From: Pseudomonadota bacterium
GTDB lineage: Bacteria; Pseudomonadota; Alphaproteobacteria; Rhizobiales; Devosiaceae
Length of the DNA stretch: 64,000 nt
Assembly (NCBI GenBank): GCA_023388175.1
Contig: JAEWGT010000009.1
Coordinates: forward strand, 1 to 64,000
Reading direction: 5' to 3'
This document shows, one piece after another, positions 1-8,127 of the stretch (positions are counted from its first letter, which is position 1; every line of letters starts with the position of its first letter). The translations under genes and the position numbers were made by a program. The notes below the pieces were generated by a model. It saw only the letters and a program-made list of their open reading frames with translations. It was not told the DNA's origin and did no database searches.

Positions 1-281
1 ACCTGATCATTTCGGGCCGCTATATCCTGCAGCCGGAGATCTTCACGCTGCTGGCCGACCAGCCGCGCGGCGCCGGTGGCGAAATCCAGCTGACCGACGC
101 CATGCAGACCCTGATGACGCGCCAGCCTTTTACCGGGGTCAAATATCGGGGCCAGAGTTTCGACTGCGGCTCCAAGATCGGCTTCCTCACCGCCAATGTC
201 GTCTATGCGCTCGACCGCGACGACATCCGCGATGGATTCCTCAAGGAATTGCGCAAGCTTGATCTTGAAGAGCGGCTTTGA
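1..281 (+). CDS. galU: UTP--glucose-1-phosphate uridylyltransferase, C-terminal part (5' truncated by window edge)
   Basis: Only the last 92 codons lie in the window, read in the frame starting at base 3 and ending with TGA at 279-281. The translation contains SGRYILQPEIF, GGEIQLTDAM and FDCGSKIGFL, which are the conserved C-terminal blocks of bacterial GalU. GalU makes UDP-glucose from UTP and glucose-1-phosphate for envelope and exopolysaccharide sugars in the cytoplasm. The stop codon directly abuts the stop codon of the opposite-strand gene at 282, so the two genes converge with no spacer and no visible terminator between them. The identification is firm even though the catalytic N-terminus is outside the window. 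Confidence 0.93.
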   Translation, partial: LIISGRYILQPEIFTLLADQPRGAGGEIQLTDAMQTLMTRQPFTGVKYRGQSFDCGSKIGFLTANVVYALDRDDIRDGFLKELRKLDLEERL

Positions 282-1553
282 TCAGCGCCTGAGGGTTATG
301 CCGACGCTGAGCGTATGCGTATCGAGCGGCCCGCCGATGCTATTGCCGCGGTGGGCATAGGCGTAGTCCGCCGACAGCGCAGTCTGCCGGTTGAGTGCAT
401 AATCGGCGCCCGCGCCGACACCATGCCGCCGCTCGGTTTCTCCGCTACCCTCGAGCAGGGATAGGCCCCAATCGGCAGAGGCGCGCAGCCGCAGCCAGGA
501 ATTGACCGCGTAGTCGACATTGGCGGCAGCTACATGAGCCACCCGCGCGGTGCCATTGGCATCGGCGCCGGTTGGCTCGATGGAGGTGGAAAGGGATGCG
601 GTCAGATTGACCGTGGGATCCGGACTGTAGGTGAGGCTTGCGTCGTAAAGCCGCGTTGTGACATCGCCCAGGCTGATATCGTCGAAATCGTACTGGCCCA
701 GGCCCAGCGAAGCACTGGCCCGCCAGACGCCGTTCCAGCTTCCCGCCACGCCACCACGCAGGGCTGTGCTGGTGGCGTTGGTGCTGACGCCCAATGTGGA
801 CGAGGTCATGTCGAACACGTCCCGCCCGAGCGAGCCTTCGGCAAAAACCTCGATGATCGGCGTGACCTGTACTCCGGCACGCAGGCTGGCATCGCCGGCC
901 CACAGGTTCTGATCCGAATTGTCCGTGAGCCCGGTATCGGTCCGTAAGGTAGCGCCATAGACGGAGCGGTCGAGACTGCCCTTGAGCCCCAGATTGAACT
1001 TGCCGAAGGACCGGTCGAGGCCCAGCCCGACCGAACCGCTGACCATCTGCGGCGGCACGTCCACCGCCGGGTTCAGTCCAGGCGTTCCTGCAAGGCTCTG
1101 ACTGAAATTGAGCGCGGCACTGCCATTAAGCTGCGTCGTGCTGTCGAGCGGCATAGTGGCGGAAAGGCCAAGGCGCAGCGCGGTCGGAGCGATGGTGCCG
1201 CTACCGTCCCAAGCACGCGCAAGTTCGGCATCGCCATCCACCACAAGGTCCATGCGTTGGCCGTCATGACGAGCGGCAAAGGCTGGGTTCAGCGTGGTGA
1301 GAAAGCTGCCGCCGTCGGTGCTGCTGCTGGTATAGGAGCCCTTGAGGCCAACCGACCAGTCGAGGTGGAAGGGTAGATGGAGGGGCTCTTCTTGTGGGGC
1401 GGCCAATCCGGGAGATGCCGGATAAAGGCCCGGCTGCAGCCGATCCGCGTCCGGCTTGCTGGCATCCGGGCCGAACGATTCTGCATTGGCCGCGCCGGAC
1501 TGCAGCAAGCCTGCGACCAGAGCGAGCATCACTGTCAGATCCCGTCCCGTCAC
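282..1553 (-). CDS. Outer-membrane beta-barrel protein, function unknown
   Basis: The product is about 423 residues from a GTG start at 1553, preceded by GGAG, which leaves a short N-terminus followed by LALVAGLLQSGAANA, a classic signal peptide ending in an Ala-x-Ala cleavage site. An in-frame ATG at 1631 would add 26 residues and bury the signal, so I prefer the GTG. After a Pro/Ala-rich linker the mature part is a run of alternating polar and hydrophobic strands rich in Gly, Ser, Thr and Asp, and it ends in a strand finishing with LRR. This is the pattern of autotransporter-like or Omp_b-brl barrels. No enzymatic motif is visible. It faces galU end to end. The function is not known; a porin-like or structural role is only a guess. 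Confidence 0.7.
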   Translation of the reverse strand: MTGRDLTVMLALVAGLLQSGAANAESFGPDASKPDADRLQPGLYPASPGLAAPQEEPLHLPFHLDWSVGLKGSYTSSSTDGGSFLTTLNPAFAARHDGQRMDLVVDGDAELARAWDGSGTIAPTALRLGLSATMPLDSTTQLNGSAALNFSQSLAGTPGLNPAVDVPPQMVSGSVGLGLDRSFGKFNLGLKGSLDRSVYGATLRTDTGLTDNSDQNLWAGDASLRAGVQVTPIIEVFAEGSLGRDVFDMTSSTLGVSTNATSTALRGGVAGSWNGVWRASASLGLGQYDFDDISLGDVTTRLYDASLTYSPDPTVNLTASLSTSIEPTGADANGTARVAHVAAANVDYAVNSWLRLRASADWGLSLLEGSGETERRHGVGAGADYALNRQTALSADYAYAHRGNSIGGPLDTHTLSVGITLRR

Positions 1554-1668
1554 ACCCTGCTCCGCCAGAAAGCCTGATGGATCCGGCGATCGCATCGGCA
1601 AAAGGCCCTTGGGGCCGGTTTCGCCGATCATTTCATTCTATGGTTAACGAACCATTTTTCTGCGCTAT

Positions 1669-2118
1669 CTAGACAGCTTCGACCCGCAGCACGGTGGCCT
1701 CGGCGCCGACGATCCTTATGCGCTGTCCTGCGGGCAGGTCAGGTCCGGCGATACGCCACACACTGTCCCCCAGCGCCAGCCGCCCGAAGCCATTTTCTAT
1801 CGGGGTGTCGAGCACCGCCTCATGACCGATATAGCGGTCGGTGCGGCGGTTGAGTTCAGGCGCGCTGCCGGCCGCACTCCGTCTGCGGGCGATACGCAAC
1901 CAGACAAGAATGCTGACCAGCGACAGGACGCCGAAGACCAGCCATTGCACCGCCCAGGGCAGCGGCTGGAACAGGGTCAGGATGCCGGTCAGGGTACCGG
2001 CAATGCCGAGCCATAACAGAAACCCGCCCGGCACCACGAGCTCAAGAGCCAGCAGGATGAGGCCGGCAACGATCCAGCTCCAGGGCCCGCTATCGGCCAG
2101 AAAAGCGATGATCTCCAT
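1669..2118 (-). CDS. NfeD-family membrane protein
   Basis: This 149-residue protein has two or three closely spaced hydrophobic segments in residues 10-75 (for example WIVAGLILLALELVVPGGFLL) and a soluble C-terminal part from about residue 85 that fits the OB-fold domain of NfeD proteins (GRLALGDSVWRI...LPAGQRIRIVG). NfeD proteins are partners of SPFH/stomatin proteins in membrane microdomains. The SPFH gene lies immediately upstream on the same strand with a 15-nt gap, so the two form an operon. A GGGAG site precedes the ATG. The family and pairing are well supported; the cellular job (membrane quality control or lipid organisation) is inferred from the family. Confidence 0.88.
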   Translation of the reverse strand: MEIIAFLADSGPWSWIVAGLILLALELVVPGGFLLWLGIAGTLTGILTLFQPLPWAVQWLVFGVLSLVSILVWLRIARRRSAAGSAPELNRRTDRYIGHEAVLDTPIENGFGRLALGDSVWRIAGPDLPAGQRIRIVGAEATVLRVEAV

Positions 2119-2133
2119 GGCCCGTGTCTCCCG

Positions 2134-3138
2134 TCAGGTGCGATCCGCCGGTCCGCTGCTGGGTGGTCGGCTGCTCGGGCGCGCCGGGGTGGCTGGGCGT
2201 TCCGCGCCAAAAGTCTCGCGGGCAATTTCGGCAATGCCGCCAATAGAGCCGATGACGCTGGCCGCTTCGACCGGCAGCATCAGTACTTTCTGGTTGGGCG
2301 AGGTGGCGAGCTTGCCCAGCGCCTCGATATAGTTATTGGCGACGAAATAATTGATGGCCTGCACATTACCGGCCGCAATGGCTTCACTCACCATCTGCGT
2401 GGCCTTGGCTTCCGCTTCTGCAGAGCGCTCGCGGGCCTCGGCGTCGCGGAACGCGGCCTCCCTGCGGCCTTCGGCCTCCAGCACCTGCGCCTGCTTGGCG
2501 CCTTCCGCCTGCAGGATGGCCGACTGGCGCTGGCCTTCGGCTTCGAGAATAGTTGCGCGTTTTTCGCGCTCAGCCTTCATCTGCCGGCCCATCGATTCGA
2601 CCAGATCCTTTGGCGGATCGATATCCTTGATCTCGATGCGGGTGATCTTGACGCCCCACGGCGAGACGGCCGCATCCACCACGCGCAGCAGGCGCTCGTT
2701 GATCTCGTCACGATGGCTCAGCAATTCATCGAGATCCATCGAGCCCATCACCGTACGGATATTGGTCATGGTGAGGTTGAGGATGGCGTTTTCGAGATTG
2801 GAGACCTCATAGGCCGCCGCTGCTGCGTCAAGAATCTGATAGAAGGTGACGCCATTTGCGGTGATCGAAGCGTTATCGCGGGTGATCACCTCTTGGTGCG
2901 GAACGTCGAGCACCTGCTCCATGACGTTGATCTTCTTGCCGATCGTATCGATGAACGGCACGATCAGGTTGAGGCCGGGCTTGAGGGTGCGGGTATATTT
3001 GCCGAAGCGCTCGATGGTAAAATTGTAGCCCTGCGGCACGGTCTTGGCGCCGGCAAACAGAACCAGAACCAGCAGGATGCCCAGCACGATCAGCACGACG
3101 CTGAGGCCATCCAGTCCGAACTCGCCGAAAATACTCAT
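2134..3138 (-). CDS. SPFH domain (stomatin/prohibitin-like, QmcA-type) membrane protein
   Basis: The 334-residue product begins with one N-terminal membrane segment (VVLIVLGILLVLVLFAGAKT, about residues 15-33). An SPFH/Band-7 domain follows, with the typical PGLNLIVPFIDTI and QVLDVPHQEVITRDN blocks. A long charged, Ala/Glu-rich coiled coil (about 190-260; KAEREKRATILEAEGQRQSA) comes next, and a Pro/Ser-rich tail closes the protein. This order is that of paraslipin/QmcA stomatins, which oligomerise on the inner membrane. GGAGG precedes the ATG. It is followed by the NfeD gene, the usual two-gene unit. No unusual residue was noticed. Confidence 0.92.
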   Translation of the reverse strand: MSIFGEFGLDGLSVVLIVLGILLVLVLFAGAKTVPQGYNFTIERFGKYTRTLKPGLNLIVPFIDTIGKKINVMEQVLDVPHQEVITRDNASITANGVTFYQILDAAAAAYEVSNLENAILNLTMTNIRTVMGSMDLDELLSHRDEINERLLRVVDAAVSPWGVKITRIEIKDIDPPKDLVESMGRQMKAEREKRATILEAEGQRQSAILQAEGAKQAQVLEAEGRREAAFRDAEARERSAEAEAKATQMVSEAIAAGNVQAINYFVANNYIEALGKLATSPNQKVLMLPVEAASVIGSIGGIAEIARETFGAERPATPARPSSRPPSSGPADRT

Positions 3139-3229
3139 TCCCCATTCCTCCGCTCATCGCGCCAGCGCACCATAATGTGCGGTTTAGCGCGATGAATACA
3201 GAATTTTGAGGGCGAGGAAAACGGCGCCG

Positions 3230-4069
3230 CTATTTGGCCGTCTGGCAGCGTCCTGTCTGTTGCAGTGCCGCGATGGCGCGAGGGTCGCAGCCGGTCCACA
3301 GGAATGTCAGCCAGTCCTGCTGGTTGCCGTAGAAGACGTTGCGATCCACTTCGCCCTTTACCCCCGGCACGACGCCGGTCTGGGTATATTGCCAGAAGGT
3401 CCAGGGGCGGTTCTTGTAGCGCTCATGCGGTTCGGCGGCGGTGGAGCGCAGCCAGAACGTATTGGGCAGATATTCGCCTTCCAGAATATCGCGGTGGAAA
3501 TTCATGTCCGTATAGATGATCGGCAGTTTGCCGGTATGGCGTTCCATGGCGTCGAGCATGGTGCGGATGCGCTCCATGGCGTCAGCCTTGCTGGGCTTGA
3601 CCTTGCAGCTGGAGTGATTGTTCCACTCAAGGTCGAGCACTGGCGGCAATGCGGTCGGATCGTTTGGTACCTGGCTCGTGAACCACGCCGCCTGTTCGGC
3701 TGCGGTCGAGCACCAGGTCATGAAATGATAGGCGCCATGCGGCATGCCGGCACTGCGCGCCCGCACCCAGTTCCGCTGGAAATCCGGATCGATATAGTCC
3801 TTGCCTTCCGTAGCCTTCATGAACACGAAATGGATGCCGGCGGCACGCGCCTTGTCGAAATCGACATTTTCCTGATAGCGCGCCACGTCGATCCCCTGAA
3901 TGGGCATGGAACGCGCCCGGTCGACGCCTGAATGGGGGCGATTGTCGCCCGGTATCGCCCCATAAAGCCCCCCGGTCGTGGCACAGGCCGCCAGAGCGGT
4001 GGCAACAATGCCGATCACGACACCACGGGCGAAGGCGGAAAAGGGGCGGGTCATCGGACCGATGGCCAT
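3230..4069 (-). CDS. Glycoside hydrolase family 25 muramidase, predicted lipoprotein
   Basis: The 279-residue protein starts with a signal sequence ending in a lipobox (ATALAAC), so it is probably anchored as a lipoprotein. From residue 55 it matches GH25 lysozymes: GIDVARYQ, FVFMKATEG, the DLEWN motif carrying the catalytic Asp/Glu pair, and WTFWQYT near the C-terminus. GH25 enzymes cleave the MurNAc-GlcNAc bond of peptidoglycan. The ATG at 4069 has no clear Shine-Dalgarno; a second in-frame ATG five codons later (MTRPFSAF) is equally possible. It stands alone between the SPFH/NfeD pair and the divergently oriented comM gene, and likely acts in cell-wall turnover. Confidence 0.88.
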   Translation of the reverse strand: MAIGPMTRPFSAFARGVVIGIVATALAACATTGGLYGAIPGDNRPHSGVDRARSMPIQGIDVARYQENVDFDKARAAGIHFVFMKATEGKDYIDPDFQRNWVRARSAGMPHGAYHFMTWCSTAAEQAAWFTSQVPNDPTALPPVLDLEWNNHSSCKVKPSKADAMERIRTMLDAMERHTGKLPIIYTDMNFHRDILEGEYLPNTFWLRSTAAEPHERYKNRPWTFWQYTQTGVVPGVKGEVDRNVFYGNQQDWLTFLWTGCDPRAIAALQQTGRCQTAK

Positions 4070-4253
4070 GGGCAGAACACTCGATACACAGGACTGAAAC
4101 TGGCCTTTTATTCAACATGTGCCGGTTAACGGAGGTTTAGGTTAACCTCTGTGGCAACTGGCATGGTTAACGCGCCCTATTTCGTTCGCCATACGTTCTT
4201 GTTGTTGCGCTGAAACTTTGCTAGCGTCACGCGAAATTGGGGTGAGGGGCGAC

Positions 4254-5780
4254 ATGGTCACCCGCGTTGCGACAGTGGCGTTTCAGGGCATAGAGGCGGT
4301 GCCGGTGGATGTGCAGGTGCAGATCGCGCCCGGCATGCCGGCTTTCATTCTTGTCGGGTTGCCTGACAAGGCGGTGCGCGAAAGCGGTGAGCGCGTGCGC
4401 GCGGCGCTGATCGCCTCAGGCCTCGGCCTGCCACCCAAGCGCATCACCATCAATCTCGCCCCTGCCGATCTGCCCAAGGAGGGCAGCCATTACGATCTGC
4501 CCATCGCTCTGGCGCTGATGGCGGCACTTGGCGCCATCCCGCAGGACGGGCTGGATGGCTTTGTGGCTTTGGGCGAGCTTGGGCTCGATGGCCGTCTTGC
4601 CCATGTCGGTGGCGTTCTGCCTGCGGCTATCGCCGCCCAGGCGCAGGGACGGGGGATTATCTGCCCTGCCGAATCCGGCCCCGAAGCGGCCTGGGCCAGC
4701 GAGGAGATCGATATTCTTGCGGCCAATAGTCTTTTGGCTCTGGTCAATCATCTCACCGGTCATCAATTGCAGGCGCGCCCGCAGCCGGGCCGCAAACCCG
4801 ATATTGCCGGTGAAATGCCCGACCTGGCAGATGTGCGCGGTCAGGCCCTGGCGCGACGGGCGCTCGAGGTGGCCGCTTCGGGCGGTCACAACATGCTGAT
4901 GATCGGACCGCCCGGCGCCGGGAAATCCATGCTGGCGGCGCGGCTCCCCTCCATCCTGCCGCCACTGGGGCCAAGGGAATTGCTCGACATTTCCATGATC
5001 CAGTCGGTGGCGGGCGAACTGGCCGGCGGCGCGCTGTCCGACCGTCGCCCCTTTCGTGCGCCCCATCATTCCGCCTCCATGGCGGCGCTCGTGGGCGGGG
5101 GGCTCAAAGTGCGGCCCGGCGAAGTGAGCATGGCGCATAATGGCGTGCTGTTCCTCGACGAATTGCCCGAATTCTCGCCCAGCGTGCTCGATAGCCTGCG
5201 CCAGCCGCTCGAAAGCGGGGAAACCGTCATCGCCCGTGCCAATGCCCGCATTGCCTATCCCAGCCGTTTCCAGCTGATTGCTGCGATGAATCCGTGCAAA
5301 TGTGGCATGGCGGGAACGCCGGGCCATGTCTGCAAGCGCGGCGCCGCCTGCGCCGCCGATTATCAGGCCCGCATTTCCGGGCCCTTTCTTGACCGCATCG
5401 ACATCCGGGTCGATCTGCCCGCCGTCTCTGCCTCGGACATGATCGCGCCCGCCGGCCCGGCCGAATCCTCGGCCGAAGTCGCGCGGCGCGTCGCCTCGGC
5501 CCGCGAACGCCAGCGCCGCCGCTTTGCCGATGCCGGTCATCCGGAGGTGACGACCAATGCCAATGCCAGTGCGTCGCTGATCGAAAGACTGGTGGAGCCG
5601 GACCGCGAAAGTCAGGCGCTCCTGCTTCAGGCCGCCGAGCGCTTCAATCTTTCCGCCCGCGCCTATCATCGCGTCCTCAAGGTGGCCCGGACCCTTGCCG
5701 ATCTGGCTGGCTCCGATAAGGTTGCCCGGCCCCATATTGCCGAGGCGCTGAGCTACCGGCTCAATTTCGGCGCCACCTGA
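4254..5780 (+). CDS. comM: YifB/ComM family AAA+ Mg-chelatase-like ATPase
   Basis: The 508-residue product starts at ATG 4254, with GAGGGG just upstream; an in-frame TTG at 4218 lacks such a site. The order is an N-terminal Lon-protease-like fold domain (RVATVAFQGIEAVPVDVQV... PAFILVGLPDKAVRES), a Walker A motif GPPGAGKSMLA, a Walker B LFLDELPEF, a C4-type zinc site around NPCKCGM...GHVCK, and the C-terminal Mg_chelatase_C helical domain. ComM homologues are hexameric helicases that drive branch migration during natural transformation; whether that is its role here is not known. It is monocistronic or leads into the NUDIX gene 15 nt downstream. Confidence 0.93.
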   Translation: MVTRVATVAFQGIEAVPVDVQVQIAPGMPAFILVGLPDKAVRESGERVRAALIASGLGLPPKRITINLAPADLPKEGSHYDLPIALALMAALGAIPQDGLDGFVALGELGLDGRLAHVGGVLPAAIAAQAQGRGIICPAESGPEAAWASEEIDILAANSLLALVNHLTGHQLQARPQPGRKPDIAGEMPDLADVRGQALARRALEVAASGGHNMLMIGPPGAGKSMLAARLPSILPPLGPRELLDISMIQSVAGELAGGALSDRRPFRAPHHSASMAALVGGGLKVRPGEVSMAHNGVLFLDELPEFSPSVLDSLRQPLESGETVIARANARIAYPSRFQLIAAMNPCKCGMAGTPGHVCKRGAACAADYQARISGPFLDRIDIRVDLPAVSASDMIAPAGPAESSAEVARRVASARERQRRRFADAGHPEVTTNANASASLIERLVEPDRESQALLLQAAERFNLSARAYHRVLKVARTLADLAGSDKVARPHIAEALSYRLNFGAT

Positions 5781-5795
5781 ACCGTTGGAATTTCG

Positions 5796-6248
5796 ATGCA
5801 ACACCGCATTTCCGCTGGCGTTCTGGCCCTGCGCGGCGACACGATACTGCTGGTGCGCCATTTCCGTCCCGGCATTCACGATTTCTGGGCTGGTCCCGGT
5901 GGCGGCGTCGAAAATGGCGAAGAACTGCACGAGGCCGCCGAGCGCGAGGCCTTCGAGGAAACCGGGCTGCGTCTTCGCGCCCACACCATGGCCTATATCG
6001 ATGAGCTGATCGACGACAGCGGCCGCATGGTCAAATTCTGGTTCCTTGCCGACTATCTATCCGGCGAAATCGACGTGACCGCCAATCCAGCCGAAGGCGA
6101 AGCCATCAGCGAAGCCGGATGGTTCGCCCGGGACGCGTTGCCATCCGGCCATGTCTTTCCCGAAGTGCTGAGGGGTCGCTTCTGGACTGACCTTGAGACC
6201 GGCTTTACAGCGCCGATCAAGCTGCCGCTGCGTCAGTCGATATTTTGA
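5796..6248 (+). CDS. NUDIX hydrolase
   Basis: This 150-residue protein carries a full Nudix box (GGGVENGEELHEAAEREAFE then ETGL), giving the divalent-metal-binding helix of the family. The fold is short and single-domain. Its substrate cannot be read from the sequence; it would be a nucleoside diphosphate linked to another moiety. It follows comM by 15 nt, and its TGA overlaps the TTG start of the DUF1294 gene, so the three may be cotranscribed. Confidence 0.9.
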   Translation: MQHRISAGVLALRGDTILLVRHFRPGIHDFWAGPGGGVENGEELHEAAEREAFEETGLRLRAHTMAYIDELIDDSGRMVKFWFLADYLSGEIDVTANPAEGEAISEAGWFARDALPSGHVFPEVLRGRFWTDLETGFTAPIKLPLRQSIF

Positions 6249-6594
6249 CAGGGACTTATTTTGCGCTGGCCGCTTTGCTCACGCTTCTTGCCGGCCTGGT
6301 GAGCCTGTCAGAACGCCTGCTGTGGGCTGTGGCACTGGCCTATGGCGTGATGGGCCTGTTGTCCTTTGCACTATATGGCAGCGACAAGCGGTGGGCCAAG
6401 CACAGCGCAAGCGGATCAGCGAGCGCACCCTGCTCGGCATTGACCTTTGCTTCGGCATTATCGGCGGCCTGCTCGGCCGGGCCACCTTTCGGCACAAGAC
6501 CCAAAAGGCCGCCTATGTCGCCAAAACCATCTTGATTTCACTGGCGCATTTTCTTGGTCTGGGCGCACTGGCGCTCGGGCTGTTGCACCCTTAA
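6245..6594 (+). pseudogene. DUF1294 membrane protein, broken by a frameshift near 6390-6410
   Basis: The two halves of a DUF1294 protein lie in different frames. The 5' half, from TTG 6245, encodes two membrane segments and then LLSFALYGSDKRWAK, the conserved DUF1294 entry. The 3' half, one frame away, continues with QRKRISERTLL...GIIGGLLGRATFRHKTQKAAYV and a last membrane helix up to the stop at 6592-6594. Adding one base in the GGGCC stretch around 6391-6395 would restore a single protein of about 115 residues. No slippery heptamer or downstream structure suggests programmed frameshifting. This is therefore a one-base deletion in the genome or a sequencing error. The function of the family is unknown. 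Confidence 0.82.
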
Positions 6595-6611
6595 TGCCTG
6601 CAGGGTGCGGT

Positions 6612-6646
6612 GGATAAGCCTGTGGACAAATGTTTCACGTGAATCC
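6612..6646. promoter_or_regulatory. parS-like site with two DnaA-box-like sequences
   Basis: TGTTTCACGTGAATCC at 6631-6646 matches 14 of 16 positions of the ParB-binding consensus TGTTTCACGTGAAACA. Just upstream, on the complementary strand, lie CTTATCCAC (6611-6619) and TTTGTCCACA (6621-6630), each one mismatch from the DnaA box TTATCCACA. The site lies 32 nt beyond the stop of aceA. A chromosome-partition or origin-related role is inferred from the sequence match only. Confidence 0.5.
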
Positions 6647-6677
6647 GCGCCGGCGCTCTGCCCCGGCGCGAGGCGAG

Positions 6678-7973
6678 TTAGTGGAACTGCGCGGTTTCCG
6701 TCGATTCAGCCATGGCGGTGGTGGCGCTTTGCCCTTCGCTGACGGTCAGCGAGACGGCGTCGAAATAGCTGGTGCCCACTTCGCGCTGATGCCGCACAGC
6801 CGAGAACCCATGCGCTTCGGCAGCGAACTCGGCCTGTTGCAGCCTGGAATAACCCGCCATGCCATTGTCCTTGTAGCTGCGTGCCAATTCGAACGTGGTG
6901 AGGCTGAGATTATGGAAGCCGGCCAGGGTGATGAACTGGTATTTATAGCCCATGGCGCCGAGCTCGCGCTGGAACTGCGCCATGGCGGCTTCATCCATAT
7001 GCTTGGCCCAATTGAAGCTGGGCGAACAATTATAGGCCAGCATCTGCTCGGGATATTGCTTGCGGATGGCCTCGGCGAATTTGCGCGCCTCATTGAGATC
7101 GGGTGTCGAGGTCTCGCACCAGATGAGGTCGGCATAAGGCGCATAGGCCAGGCCGCGCGCGATGGCGCACTCAATGCCGCCCTTCAGCCGATAGAATCCC
7201 TCGGCGGTGCGCTCGCCGGTCACAAAAGGCTTGTCGTAATCATCAATGTCGGACGTGATCAGCCTGGCCGCTTCCGCATCTGTGCGCGCCATGATCAAGG
7301 TCGGCACGCCCATGACATCGGCAGCCAGCCGGGCGGCATTGAGCGTGCGCACGAACTGGCTGGTCGGCACCAGAACCTTGCCACCGAGATGCCCGCACTT
7401 CTTTTCGCTCGCCAGCTGATCCTCGAAGTGAACGGCGGCAGCGCCGGCCTCGATCATCGCTTTCATCAGCTCGAACACGTTAAGCGCCCCGCCAAATCCG
7501 GCTTCGGCATCGGCGATGATCGGCACGAAGAAGTCGAGATTGGTAGTGGCCACCCCGTCGGCCTGTTCCATGGTCTGAATCTGATCGGCCCGTTGCAGTG
7601 CCTTGTTGATGCGTTTGACCACGGATGGCACGCTGTCCACCGGGTAGAGCGACTGGTCGGGATACATATTGCCAGAAGAATTGGCGTCTGCCGCCACCTG
7701 CCAGCCGGAAAGATAGATGGCCTTGAGGCCCGCCTTCACCTGCTGCACCGCCTGATTGCCGGTGAATGTGCCGAGCGTCGGTACGAAATCTTCGGAATGC
7801 AGCAATTGCCAGAGCTTTTTTGCGCCGTTTTCGGCCAGCGAATGGCGGATCGGCAGCGAACCGGCCAGCCGGCGCATGTCGGCGGGGGAATAGCTACGGG
7901 CGATATTGTCCCAGCGATCCGGCGCATAGTCCGGTGTCGGGAAGGTTTCGGGCTTCTTGGGTTTGTCGAGCAT
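6678..7973 (-). CDS. aceA: Isocitrate lyase
   Basis: The 431-residue protein has the isocitrate lyase signature KKCGH (residues 191-195) with the catalytic cysteine, preceded by VHFEDQLASE, and the family's N-terminal helices. AceA splits isocitrate into glyoxylate and succinate, the first step of the glyoxylate shunt needed for growth on acetate and fatty acids. The start at 7973 (MLDKPKKPET) follows GAGGAG; an upstream in-frame ATG only reads through a parS-like motif and is rejected. Malate synthase is not in the window. A divergent ScfR/RamB-type regulator and a small conserved protein lie just upstream, which suggests control by acetate or short-chain acyl-CoA status. Confidence 0.96.
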   Translation of the reverse strand: MLDKPKKPETFPTPDYAPDRWDNIARSYSPADMRRLAGSLPIRHSLAENGAKKLWQLLHSEDFVPTLGTFTGNQAVQQVKAGLKAIYLSGWQVAADANSSGNMYPDQSLYPVDSVPSVVKRINKALQRADQIQTMEQADGVATTNLDFFVPIIADAEAGFGGALNVFELMKAMIEAGAAAVHFEDQLASEKKCGHLGGKVLVPTSQFVRTLNAARLAADVMGVPTLIMARTDAEAARLITSDIDDYDKPFVTGERTAEGFYRLKGGIECAIARGLAYAPYADLIWCETSTPDLNEARKFAEAIRKQYPEQMLAYNCSPSFNWAKHMDEAAMAQFQRELGAMGYKYQFITLAGFHNLSLTTFELARSYKDNGMAGYSRLQQAEFAAEAHGFSAVRHQREVGTSYFDAVSLTVSEGQSATTAMAESTETAQFH

Positions 7974-8028
7974 GTCATTCTCCTCATCTGGACATGGCTT
8001 CGCCGATCCGCCCGCAGGCGGCCGGCAG

Positions 8029-8044
8029 TGATTCACGTGGAACA
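8029..8044 (-). promoter_or_regulatory. parS-like site upstream of aceA
   Basis: On the minus strand the sequence is TGTTCCACGTGAATCA, 14 of 16 matches to the parS consensus. It sits 56-71 nt before the aceA start codon, in the opposite orientation to the similar site at 6631-6646. The flanks are also alike: both read ATGTT, one variable base, CACGTGAATC, then GCCGGC three bases on. It could be a ParB site, an aceA operator, or both. Confidence 0.45.
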
Positions 8045-8127
8045 TGGACGTCTGGCCGCTACTCGAGCGTAGCCCGGAGGCTGGCCCAGGATGGCTCTAC
8101 CGGAGCAATTCTGCCTTCACCCGGCGT

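Noticed and set aside
4416..5984. Long open frame antisense to comM (522 codons)
   Set aside because: High-GC shadow frame; its translation is Gly/Arg/His-rich with no domain, and the plus strand encodes a complete YifB/ComM protein.
6245..6594. Programmed ribosomal frameshift in the DUF1294 gene
   Set aside because: No slippery heptamer or downstream pseudoknot is visible at the junction; a one-base deletion explains it more simply.
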